Part shown: one piece after another, positions 1 to 11,276 of the stretch
Layout of the letters: the number at the start of each line of letters is the position of its first letter
How positions within the stretch are numbered: position 1 is the stretch's first letter
DNA from: Gnetum montanum
Lineage: Eukaryota > Streptophyta > Gnetopsida > Gnetales > Gnetaceae
NCBI GenBank assembly: GCA_015680685.1
Contig: MNCI01009117.1
Location: 331,667-395,666, forward strand
Length of the DNA: 64,000 nucleotides
Direction of reading: 5' to 3'
The notes under the pieces: model-generated
What the model was told of the DNA's origin: nothing
The model's input: only the letters and a program-made list of their open reading frames with translations
Database searches by the model: none
Program-made: the position numbers and the translations under genes

Positions 1-1
1 T

Positions 2-190
2 GAAAGCCAACTTTGTCTAGCTAATCCACCTAAACAACCAAGCAAAATAAGCAACCTCCCTGAGGGAGCTCTTTGGGCAGAATTACCCTTTTTCATAGCA
101 AATGAAGGTCTAGGTGAATACTTTCTTGAACATCTCAGGCCTTACACACCTCCTAACCTACATCAGGTTAGAAAACATTTACATGACTAA
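2..190 (+). pseudogene. C-terminal piece of an unidentified open frame
   Basis: A frame of 62 codons stays open from the window edge to a TAA at 188-190. I do not recognise the protein. It is followed by the repeat block of a Tat-type retroelement, so it is probably part of the T0 element, but it does not resemble the integrase end of T at about 9400. It could also be chance. Confidence 0.25.
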
Positions 191-339
191 GGTATCCCCT
201 TAGTTTGTCTGCATGCTTTGCTAACCTTTTGTTCTTTTCTTGTACAATTACATTTGCATGGTTATTTGCATCTTGCATTACTCATTTCACTTCTTTAGTT
301 TATGTGATTTCATTTAGCTTTTTAATTTTTAAAAAATAA

Positions 340-660
340 AAATAATAAAGGTGGCCCGTTAAGGCCTAAAATTGGCAACTTGCTTCCTTCTTACGCTATG
401 ACCTACAAAGGCCCTAAACTATTCCATGGCCAGCTAAGGCCTAAAACTAACAACTTGCTTCTTTCTTACGCTATAGCCTGAAAAGGTCCTAAACTATTCC
501 ATAGCCTACCAAGGCCTAAAATTGACAACTCGCTTCCCTTTGCACAATGGCCTGAAATGGCCTAAAACTAGTGATGTCCTGAAATGACCTTAAACTAGCA
601 ATGGCCCTTCTACCATGGCCTTAAACTGGCATGGGACCCACAAAGGGCCTAATTGCATCA
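340..660 (+). repeat. Imperfect tandem repeats in 3' part of Tat-type element T0
   Basis: Several imperfect copies of a unit of roughly 45 bp share the core GGCCTAAAACTRGCAA, preceded by forms of CTATGGCCTR. The same core recurs at 9490-9730, directly behind the T polymerase gene, and once near 5790-5830. This ties the block to the same element family. No coding role is visible. Confidence 0.7.
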
Positions 661-861
661 ATTAAATCACAAGTTAAAATTACAACAAAGTTACAAAAAA
701 TACAACAAAGTGATATACAAATAATCATCACATGTTCATCAAATCATCAATAAAATATATAGTTCAAGTTTACATCTAAAACAAATAATTGTTAAAAGTA
801 CAAAATCACTCAATAATAGGACTACATTCTAGGTAGTTCAACCTATAGTGTTTGGTAGAGG

Positions 862-3800
862 CTAGGGCTCTTCTTCCCCCTCTTCATCCACTGCTCCACT
901 AAGGCCTACACCATCGTGCGGAACCTACTTTAAATATAATAAAATAATAAATTAGCTGACAAATAAAGTGACATGAAAATTATAAAAAATAAAAAATAAA
1001 TAAAATTAATGCAAACCACACCAACCTGAGAAGGACTAGCATCCATATCTGGAGGCATCCTATCAAGGCCCACATCCAAGCATTGAAGGATTTCCTCCTC
1101 TAATAGGTGTGTCCAATCCTCCTCACCAAGGTTGATGGTCTTTCCTTTCTCCATAGCTATCCATGAGGGTAGCCCTAGTAAGAACCTAGTGGAAGTGACC
1201 TCTCCCAAAGGTACAATGATGTGTCTCTCTAGGATTCCACTCACCACTACATTGCCATCAAATAGTTCATCAGCCCGTGTTATGCCAGTTGCATCAAGAA
1301 ATATGTCTCGACAACAATGCTTCATAGACTTGTCTTTGTACCTTTTAAGGTAAGCTTCACATTCCTACTTATAGTGGTGCTTATGCTTCTTTTGAGTCTA
1401 GCCCCATTGATACACTTTTATGCTGTAATCTTTCCAATCTTGGTTCTTCCTCACTAGTAGGTCCATTTGTAGCCTTTGCTCGATCACCTCCCAAGTGGCT
1501 TCATTTTTACCATGAATGGCTAACCAATACCTAGCATAGTTAATTTTAGCTATGCGCCAGGTACCGTATGGTTTGTCATGAGCTGCTAAGAAGTCATAAC
1601 AGGACTACAGGTCCTCCAATTTTGCTTCCTAGCTTACCCTCTTCTCTTTGAGCTCATGCACCCATTTCCATAGATGCTCATTAGTGTGTCTACACTACCA
1701 CAATGCTCTCTCAAATGAGAGTATGCACTTACTTACCTCGTCATGCACATGGTGGGGCACTTGCTCCACCTCAGTAGGGAACTTAGGCATAGCATCAACC
1801 TAGGCCACCTTATTTGGGTTCCACTGAATTTGGGAACCTATTGTCACACAATAGCCAAGACAATATTAGCCATGAACTTAAGCAACAAATAGGTATAGCA
1901 ATGTAGGCAAACATGGACATACCAATCTCAGGATTCGTTTATTGGATATGGTCCATCATGTCCTTCACCAAGCCTTACATGAAGACAAACTTATCAAGAG
2001 CCTCTATCCATGGCTACATGCAAAAGGTGGATGTGGATGCTGGGCACTCAACAAAAACATTGGCAACTGTAACATAACACACTTAGTAATTATCAAACAA
2101 CCAATAGCCAAGGGTGTAAGGGATGTATCAAAAACAAGAAGAAAGATGGAAATGTAAAGCTCCTACTCAACAAGCTCTTAATTGTAAGAGTGAGGGGATC
2201 ACCCATCTGTACGCCATCAAAGAAATTTTCAAACTCACCCCCATCAAACTGTAGCAACCCTTCTTTCTCAAGTTGCTATAGCACCTCTGCAGCTTCTCAT
2301 TCCTCTTCGTATGGTACTTATCCCTTAGTTTGAGGAGGGATATCATCCTCTATGGGTTCTACTACTTTTACAAGGGCCCTATTACCTACATCACAAAAGT
2401 TAGGATTAGAATTTTCAATAATGAGTATAGTATATAGCATGGCACATTATAGCAATATCCAATAATTCATACTCACTTGCGATTCCTAAGCACACATCAC
2501 GAAGCTTAAACTAGATCTTTCTACCACTCTTCTCCACTTCATGTATGGGCTCCTCTGTGGGATGTGGTTTCTTAATTTTTGTTGTACATGATCCCACTAC
2601 CTTAGTAATGAGTTGCACCCCTCTTGCTACATTTTCAATGTTGGCCAGTGGGGCCTCACCTACACTATCACATGCATGGTGAGATCATCCTAGGTTGCCT
2701 ATAGTCATTATGGAAAATGACTCACCGATTACCTCTGGAGGATCCTAAGCCTACATGGTGTTGCATAGGTGATGAAACTATAGCCTAGAAATTTGCTTGT
2801 AGTCTTGCAGCATCTACCACCCATCCTCATGGACCACCAAGAACTCCACCAATCTTTCTAGGCATGTTGCAAAGAACACAAAGTGCACATGCCATCTCAC
2901 TTGGAGGTTGTGGTGTAATCTGATAATTTTGACATGCAAGCCACTGATGAGGTAAGAGGCCCAATTGTATCACATCCCCTCCTCTATCACATCCCTCATC
3001 ACCAAAGCTTGTTCCACCCCAATAATTTTCCCTTGGGAGAGCAGCTTTAGGAACATGTGTGCACAAAAGATTAAATAGAGGTGGTGGACCATGGGGAGCC
3101 TCACTTCTTTGACTTGTATTCCTTTGTAGGACTTAGATGTGCCCAACCACTCTTCAATGTCCCCTCTATGGTCTAGGTCTTTGTCAATTTTTTCTGCAAC
3201 TGGTGGGCACTCAGAGTGGAGGCCAAAGAGGTCCACAAAGAATTTATCCATGATGTCAAAGATCACCTGCATACCACAGGCTCACGTGATGAAGCGATCA
3301 ACACTCTCACTAAAGGAATTGATGATGGCAATCATCTCAACCACTAGGATACTTAGGGTAACTACCAAGAAAAGGTCCATTAGCCTAGTCCATTGAAGCT
3401 TCCTAGTTATCTCCACTGGGGCCACTCTCAACTTCACCATATTTTAGGATGAGAGTGGCCTCAATGCAACCTGTTGTGACCAATGTGACTTCTCCTAACT
3501 TAACCATAGCTATAATAGGTGAAAGTAAAGTTAGAAACGTGAGAAAAACAAAGCAGAAATGCACAAAAAATGAATGATACACTACTCACATGGTACAAAT
3601 GATGTGTGGGATGACGGTGGTGGGGCTAAAACCTCCTCCTTGCTTGATATGCTAGTCACCCACTCAACATCCAACCAACCATAAGCTTGACACCTCTCAT
3701 AAGCCTTAGAGTATTAATGAGTGAGTTTAACTAGGTCTACCCCAATCTATCCAAGCATCATTGCAAGAACATTCTCAAAATATGAGAATTTTGGTAGGGT

Positions 3801-3875
3801 AGTGAGAGTCAAGTTCAATGCCCCCTCCTCATTGTGGAGGTCATTTATGTTAATAGTAAATCTAGCAATGGACAT
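862..3875 (-). pseudogene. Decayed multi-exon antisense gene inside a Tat-type retrotransposon
   Basis: The minus strand carries a long coding sequence broken by single stops. An ATG at 3875 opens an exon that ends at 3590 with a GTGAGT donor. An 80-bp intron (3589-3510) ends in TATTATAG, and the next exon continues in frame. The frame then runs, with one small frameshift near 3440, to about 2720. Further coding blocks cover about 1810-1027. The last intron (1025-925) joins in frame to an acidic tail that stops at 862-864. The middle part holds the segment YNWASYLISGLHV; the late part is charged, with many K, E and W. Most internal stops are TAG or TGA at probable Gln or Arg codons, which supports a once-real protein. 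I do not recognise the family. Antisense genes are known in some Tat-lineage elements such as Retand and Grande; whether this is one of those is inference. Confidence 0.6.
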
Positions 3876-4619
3876 AATTAGTTAGCATCTTAGTATGAGT
3901 CATAATCAAATGGATAGTGTAAGAAATCGTAAAAGGGCTGACCCTCTAGCACAAGACACTATCCCAGGTGGGTTCTGGAATATAGTATGTATGCCTCTAG
4001 CAACGAACAGCGTGTTATTTTTGTTATAGCACTGGAATTATAGCATTTTCCAGATCCTAGACAAAGGCCTAAGACCCCTAGGACCTCAGCCTAAACCCCT
4101 AGCTCCTTCATTTCCAACAGGCTCATCATATATGAACCTTAGGATGCCCTAGTCTTCCCTGAGCAATAGTGTTTCTATTATGACAACAGTTGCTTCTACT
4201 ACCAAGTGTGACCATATCATCACACTAAAATGGTGGAGTAGAAATTCCAGGAACTCCTATGCTCCTAAACAATACCATATTACCTAGTGACCCACACATG
4301 TGTCTCGCACAGGTACGTTTGATATTGGTTCACTCATGCAACACAAGATGTCCACCAGCTCAACCATGACGAGGATGGGTTTCAATAGTATCCTATGGCC
4401 ACAACACAGCAAGAGAATAATGTTAGCATTGGATACAAAAAATGAAAAAAAAATTATACTTAGCATATTAGCAAAACTCTTAGTTTCCCCAACAAGCCCC
4501 ATGGGAAAGGGATGTCAACATACCCATCTGACGTGCCTAGTCACCAATGGGGCACAACACTAACATCTACATTTTGCATTTACAAATGTTATAACTTTTA
4601 AAATATCAAAAAATTTTGT

Positions 4620-4870
4620 TGGTGGTTACACTCCCCATAGAGCGTAATCCTCAAAATTTTCAAAATAATTTCTAACTATTGGCTACATTCCCCGTAGAGC
4701 GTAACAACTGTAAAAATTTCCAAGTGTTGGCTTTGCTCCCCATAGAGCGTAACAACTGCAAAAATTTCTGTGTTCAAAACGTCCCCCACAAAGCGTAACA
4801 CTTAAAAACATCAAAAAATTCCTAACTATTGACTATGCTACCTACAAAGCATAACACTCAAAAATCAAGA
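4620..4870 (+). repeat. Tandem palindrome-bearing repeats, about 50-60 bp period
   Basis: Four to five diverged copies of a unit contain CCCCATAGAGCGTAACAACT followed by AAAAATTTC. The unit relates to the TACGCTCCCCAGCGTA-type motifs of the T LTR at 11370-12440, with both arms of the palindrome centred on the CCCC run. This is probably U3 sequence of an LTR. Confidence 0.6.
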
Positions 4871-5278
4871 TTTTTCTAAATTTTTTTGTCATGCTCTTAG
4901 GAACGTACCCTAGCATGATAGCCGTGACCCTCACAGTCATCCTACTTGGAATGTTACACTTTGTATTTGTCCCCAAGATACCTCAGTCATGGCTAAAAAA
5001 ACAAACCATTCTGGCCCTATCCTATGTCATGCATAGGATGCTAAAACCCCTGTCCCGCATCATGCATGGGACACAAAAACAAGGAAGAAACAAACCCTTG
5101 CAACAAAACCCAAAAATCCACAAAATCCACCACACACACTCCCTTTCCTAGTCGTGGCTCCTAGCAGATGTGGTGGTAGTGAGAGTCCCTACCTAGGGTA
5201 GGTTGCCCTAAAAACCCCAAAACCCTAAGGTGAACAAAGGAAGGAAAGAAATCACAAAGATAGAATGTAGCACCTTAC

Positions 5279-5570
5279 CTTGCTAACGGTGTTTCCCTAT
5301 GATCCTCTATGCACACCCTAGGAAGGTGCCTCAATGTGCATTCTCCTTCATCCATGTTGGTGAGGTTGGGGTATTGGCATTTACTTCAATGTGTCATGGT
5401 TGATGATATATGCTCTCGCTTTCTTCTTCTACTTTGCTACACTTGGACTTCCTCTTTTTCACTACTACACTCTAACTTCCTCTGCTTTGGCCATGCTACA
5501 CTTGGTGATTTTTTGTTTCAACTTTTGAAAACGACAAGTTGACTATGGTAAAACTCCTATTTATACTCTT
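5279..5570 (-). promoter_or_regulatory. Candidate TATA box and first exon of the antisense gene
   Basis: On the minus strand, AGTATAAATAGGAG (about 5557-5570) lies about 205 bp before an ATG at 5355. That ATG opens 77 nt of frame ending in a perfect donor, AAG|GTAAGG, at 5279. The layout suits a promoter and first exon for the antisense gene. The acceptor that would join it to the exon at 3875 is not identified, and the stretch also looks LTR-like on the plus strand. Speculative. Confidence 0.3.
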
Positions 5571-5989
5571 CTGGGGTGAAGTACATGTCACCCTCTTGGG
5601 TACTATCCCATGTCCTATGCATAACATGGGACGAGCGTAGCACCTAGAGTTACAAAATTTTTCTAACTTTTCCAACGTCTCCATACCTAGAAAATTTTTT
5701 ACATTTTTTCTAATTGTCCAATAAACACCTAGCTTAATCCCACATTCAAAACCTTCTAAGCTTTGCCTAAACCAATACATCCCACATAAACCATGGTCTA
5801 CTATGACCTTAATCTGGCAATTTTATGGCCAATCAAGATCCCAAAATTAATTTACACCCTTCCTTACCTGATCCCACAACTACATAGTTAGGAAAATTTT
5901 CATAGCATTGCCTTATTTTATGCATTTTACTTTCTAAAGACAAGAGCAACTTGACATTTTTCTAGTTGTTTTGTAGGATTTTTGGTAAG

Positions 5990-8900
5990 ATTGCAACATG
6001 AATGCATACGAGCATCTTCATTTGCCCTTGGTCTTGACTAGACCTTATGGCAATTCTATGAGATGCATAAACACTAAACTCCTAGACTTTGAGCTTATAG
6101 CTTATGACATAAATATAGCATCCCTAGAGACATCTCTAGATTAGCTAGACCATCTAGTCAAAGCTCTAGATCTAAAGGCAGGTAACATAACCAAGGACCC
6201 CCTCATTGTAGTAACATGTAAAGGCAAGGCAAAGACATCGAAACTTAGTTCCTTGTTAGAGCCTCAAATCCAACAAAGCATCTCAAAAGTCCAACGTCAG
6301 GGCATTTGCATGCTTTTACGAGGACATGCTAAGCCTAGACCCTTGCATAATATAACATAACATTATCCTTGATCCTCGCATAAAGTTAGTCAAGTAGAAA
6401 GTATGCAAGGTCAAGCTTGAGGTGGCATTAGCAATTTGTGATGAAATTACTAAACTATACAAAGCTGGTTTCATTTGAGCAATCGACTACGGGGAGTGGG
6501 TTTCAAACATCGTAGTTGTCCCTAACAAAAATGGAAGTATATGCATTTGCATAGACTTCTGGGACCTAAACAAGGTGACCATCAAAGATGACTTTCCATT
6601 GCCTAGTATTGATCAACTCATCAATACTATGACTGGTCATGTCTTGTTGTCCTTCATGGATACGTTCTCAGGATACAACCAAATTTTAATCAACATAGAG
6701 CAATAGCTCAACACCACCTTCATGACCCCTTGGGGTGCATTTTTCTATACAATGATGCCCTTCAAACTAAAGAACATAGGAGAAACCTACCGATGTGCAA
6801 TGACATATATCTTTAGTGATTATCTACAAGACTTGTTCAATGACTACGTCGATGACATAACTGTTAAGTCCAAGGCAACTCATGACCATGCAAATGATTT
6901 AGACCGTGTCCTCAAATATTGCCTTAGACATGACCTTAGGATAAACCCAAGAAGTGTGTCTTCAGCATCAAGATCGGTCACATGCTAGGCTTTGTAATAT
7001 CAAAAGTAGGTATATGTGTAGACCCCGATAAGGTTAAGGCTATCATCAACTTATCACCACCGGCAAACCTTAAAGAGCTACGTGGGTTACAAGGTAAATT
7101 ACAATTCATATGAAGGTTTATCACAAGGTTAATTGATAAGTTGCAACCAATGCATCATTTTCTCAAAAAGGGAGTCCATTTTGAATGGACAACTCAATGT
7201 CAAGAGGCATTCGACAACCTCAAAAAAGAGTTGGCTCAACTTCCAACGGTCTACCCTCTGCAAGGAGATAAGCCATTTTACATTTACCTTGTAACCTCAG
7301 ACATGTCCATTGCTTCTCTACTTTGCGAAAAGCAAGACCATGGCTTAGAGGTCCCTATTTACTACTTAAGCCATGCACTAATGGCCCATGAGGCAAAATA
7401 CAATGATGTGGAGAAGAACTATCTTGCCTTAGTCTTTGCACTCAAGAAATGGAGGCATTATCTTTTCCAGAATTAGGTTAATGTTATCTGCAAAAGCAAC
7501 GTACTCCAAGAAATTACTACAAACATATAAAAAAGTAGCTAAATTACACAATGGAAGGTAATAACCACAGAGTTTTACCTACATTACATAGCTCAAGCAT
7601 CCACAAAGGGTCAAGCAATAGCCGCACAACTCACGACTTCACCCATAGATGATCAAGCAACAATAGATCCGAAATTCCTAGATGAGCATGTCAATAGCAT
7701 AAGCCAAGTGCCTACAAAATTTGAGGTAGTTTTAAACTTTTACAATGCTTCAACCTCACAAGGTGGTAGTGCCACTACCATCATCATATTTCTCTCTAGA
7801 AAGATCCAACCCTTTGCGTATCACTTTGCATTTCCTTACATGAACAACGTAGTAGAGTATGAAGGTCTCCTTAGAGGTGTCTTAGTAGCTCGTGATTTAG
7901 GAATCCAAAACATAGTAATCTAAGGTTATTCACAGCTTGTTGTCAACCAAATTATAGAGGTTTACACTTGCAAAGCATAAAATTTACAACCTTACTGTGA
8001 TTTGGCAAAACACTTGCTCAAACAGTTTGCAACTGTGATGTCCAACACATTCCACTTAACAAGAATGCCATTGCTGATGCATTAGCCACCTTAGCCTTAA
8101 GCATAGCACCCAACATGTTTTCTACATTACCTACTTCAATAATGGATTACATCAAACTTATCACTCAAACAACAAGCATTGCATTCATAGTCACTACAAA
8201 CACAACTCATGTCTAGGATTGGTATGATGATATTAAGACATACCTCCAATAGGGTGAGCCTCCACAAAATCTAACCTCTACCCAAAAATACGCAGTGCAA
8301 AAATGATCATGACAGTACATCCTTATAGGTGATAGCACCTTGTGTCACAAATCCTATAATGGAATACTGTTAACCTATATTAGCAGTAGTGAAGCGCAAA
8401 CGATCATCGATCAAGTCCATGAGGGACTGTGCAGGGGCCACATAGCATCAAGGGCAATGGCAGCAAAAATCAAATGTTTAGGCTACTATTGGCCTTACAT
8501 GGAGTGTGATTGGGTTTCCAAGATTAGAACATGTGACATGTGTTAGCGACATGGAAACTTAATGTACTTGCCACAAAAATCACATGGTCATTCCAACGTT
8601 GGGGGTTGGATATCATAGGACCTATCATGCCTAAGTCTTTTGTGGGATATAGCTTCATCATAATCATAACTGAATACTTTACCAAGTGGGTTGAAGCCAT
8701 TCCCCTTAAGAAGACAACATCACAATAGGTTTGCAAATTTATCCTAGATAACATAATGACCCAATTTGGTCTACCCATGGCCATAGTCACAAACAACGAG
8801 CCACAATTTAGTAATATAGAAACTAAAGCCTTCTATGAACACCTTGGCATTAAACATTCCTTTTCATCACCATACTACCCATAGGTGAATGGCCAAGAAA

Positions 8901-9441
8901 AGGCTACAAACAAAGTCATCGTCAACCTTCTGAAGAGGATGCTTAGCAACAACAAGTGATGATGGCATGAATAACTAGTCTACATGCTATGGGCCTACCA
9001 CACATCATGCAGAATGGTAACTGGTAGGACTCGATATAGTCTTGTGTATGGATTTGAAGCACTGTTGCCTCTTGAATTGGAAGTTCCATTGCTCTACATG
9101 ATCCTCTCAAGCTTCACTGATGAGGCTTAGAACAACGAGTTGAGAATCATTGACCTCGACTCTATAGAGGAGGAGTGCATACAAACACTTAATTGCATCA
9201 AGTGGTACTAGGAAAAGCAATGGCAAAAGCATTGACATAATCAACATCAACACCCAATCAAGAAAGGGGACCTGGTCCTCAAGTTTATTCGTGAACCTAT
9301 GAACAAATTCTCAACTAACTGGGAAGGGATTTTCTTGGTCATAAAGGCCTATGATAATGGATCATTCAAGCTTGCTGATCAAGATGGCAATGAGTTTTCC
9401 AACCCAATCAACCACTTGTACTTGAAGTCATACTACACCTA
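5990..9441 (+). pseudogene. Tat-lineage Ty3/gypsy polyprotein (RT, RNase H, second RNase H, integrase), decayed
   Basis: Reverse transcriptase starts near 6310 (degenerate DPCII... DPRIKLVK lead-in). It holds FPLPSID, the SGYNQI block and an intact YVDD at about 6846. A frameshift follows near 6945. The gypsy RNase H lies at 7141-7476. A second, archaeal-type RNase H lies at 7700-8110 (NNVVEYEGLL, then YSQLVVNQI, where the family has GDSQLV). This domain pair marks the Tat lineage. Integrase follows: a zinc finger at 8400-8550 (H..H..CDMC) and a core at 8580-8960 with GLDIIGP and VTNNEPQF. The catalytic Glu position reads Lys (NGQEKATNK). The C-terminal domain ends at a TAG at 9439-9441. gag and protease are missing, and the left end abuts the T0 LTR-like segment. 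Many stops replace Gln or Arg codons. The element cannot be autonomous. Confidence 0.9.
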
Positions 9442-9479
9442 GTACGCAATACCATGCCAATGACAAAGTAAGGTAAGTG

Positions 9480-9740
9480 AATGTTTGCTATGATGTTAAA
9501 TTGGCACAGAATGTCCTTAGGCTATCACATTAAACTAGCACCCACAAAATGGTCCACTATGACCTTAAACTGGCAATTCACTATCCACTACAATGCTAAA
9601 CTAGCACAGCAATCTGCTAGGACCTTAAACTAGCACATCACAGTCTGCCAAGACCTTAAACTAAGTTCACAGTCTACTAGGACCTTAAACTAGCATAGCA
9701 TGGTTTGCCAAGACTTAAAACTAGGTTCATAGTTTAACAT
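9480..9740 (+). repeat. Imperfect tandem repeats behind the T polymerase gene
   Basis: About six copies of a 35-45 bp unit with the core GACCTTAAACTAGCA, alternating with CTGCCAAG or CTGCTAGG. It is the same family as the block at 340-660, so it looks like a constant 3' part of this element type. Confidence 0.7.
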
Positions 9741-11276
9741 CCATAATTCAACAAACATAGTTCTGCAAACAAGTGAGCGTGAATACTTCCAACCATCCAT
9801 TGCCTGCTCATACCTCTCGGGTAGGGTGGGGTGGGACATTGCAGTTCCAGAATAAAGTTCACATTGTCAAGAGAAAACCCTCTAGAACATTTGTAGTGTC
9901 ACCATCCCTGACATCTTGCTAATCTTCTAGAGATGCCTTCGGGCATCTTGCTGACCTTCCAGAGCTACTGCCACTATCATCAATCATCTTGGTCAGAGCT
10001 CTCACCGTCAGCATCACCTGCTGGAGAACCAGTAGTACTATGGCCTAGCCATAGCACTACCATCCTCCAACCCTCACCATTTCCTAGGCTAGGAAGAGCA
10101 TCCAACAAGTTAGCCCCCTACTAATCTGTTGAGTTTCCTAGCTCCTATCCTTGGTGAGAACTCCCAAGCACCTGCATCAACAATGCCTCAAGTCACTTGG
10201 GTGCTCACTTCTGGTGTGGCAGCTGGAGCATTTTTAGCCTACCACCATTGACACCCACACTGGCCTTCCTACTTTGGACACTGCATGCACATGCAACTAA
10301 CATAGCATTCACGACCCTTGCAATGCCCTTGCAAATAGGAGTTTTTTTTATCTCACATGGTGTGCTTATTTTTTTGGCTTTCTCTATCTTGCATTTGCAG
10401 GGTGAAGCCTCAGTGACAGTTGTTCAAAGGTGTGTTTCATCATAGTGGCAAGTCACCACACTACTCTGATGTGTCCATTTTGACTCACTAAGCTACTCAA
10501 GAGTGCACATCCCTACTACCCATTGTAGCCTACTCGCATTTACCCCTTTGCCTTACGTTTTCCCGCATTCCCTGCAAGCTCCTTTGATGAACATGATACC
10601 CTTCTTTTAGTCAATTTCTAAACACATGATGAATGTAACACAACTCATCCCATGGGGAGCCTTTGTGGGCTAGTCAAATCCCAAGCGGATGTAACCCAAC
10701 TCATCCTGGGGAGGAAACACTTGTCCTATAGATGTGACGCGGTTGCCTCCAAACATGTTATTAAGTGGCACATAGTCCGCCTGGCAATAAACATCTCTTA
10801 GTTCCAAAAACAAAAGGAGGAGACAAGAGAAGACAATATTTCAAAAAAATGAAACAAAATAAGTGCCCAATCAAAAAAGAAGAAGAGAGTAAGAAAAGTT
10901 GTCATTTTTTAACTAGTCTAACCTCAGATCAACCATCTCACAAGCACTTCGACAAGGGGTGAAAATCCCAAGGGCAAGCCATCTCTGCATGTTGACTCCT
11001 TCACAAGACTCTGATGAGGGATCACGCTTTGGCAACAAGCCATCATGGTGCTGCATCTTGTGGACGCGTGCACAATGAACATCCTTCCTACTTGCTATCC
11101 CTTGGTCCATCTCCTTAACCTACTCCCTGTCATACTTTATTCTCTTAGCACTCTTGAGCATGGTGAAGGATTGTTTGATCAGGCACTGATGAGTAGTGTT
11201 GGTGTTGTGTTTGCCATGATGTTTCGTATTCTTTATCACCATCTCCCAAGCCACTCCTCCAAACATTAACAAAGAG
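9741..11276. other. 3' untranslated stretch of element T with possible antisense coding traces
   Basis: No plus-strand gene is visible. On the minus strand, a frame with one stop runs from about 11250 to 10913, rich in K, R and H, and ends in SACEMVDLRLD. It sits just inside the LTR, where an antisense gene would begin by analogy with T0. I could not match it to the T0 antisense gene, and the rest (9741-10900) is too decayed to read. A purine-rich AAAGAGGGA at 11271 is a plausible polypurine tract before the LTR. Confidence 0.35.

Larger units (their letters stand above)
4548..5990 (+). mobile_element. LTR-like segment of Tat-type element T0
   Basis: The start (TGGGGCACAACACTAAC) and the following 90 bp run parallel to the start of the T 3' LTR at 11277. 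Both then enter an array of short inverted motifs (here ACTCCCCATAGAGCGTAA at 4636, 4690, 4740 and 4780). A plus-strand TATA-like CCTATTTATAC lies at 5553. The right edge is set only by the start of the T polymerase frame at about 5990. No matching second LTR or target-site duplication was found. Confidence 0.4.

Noticed and set aside
4284-4563. Open frames of 72 and 87 codons on both strands
   Set aside because: They mirror each other, have no sister copy, and lie in the poorly readable gap between the antisense gene and the LTR-like segment.
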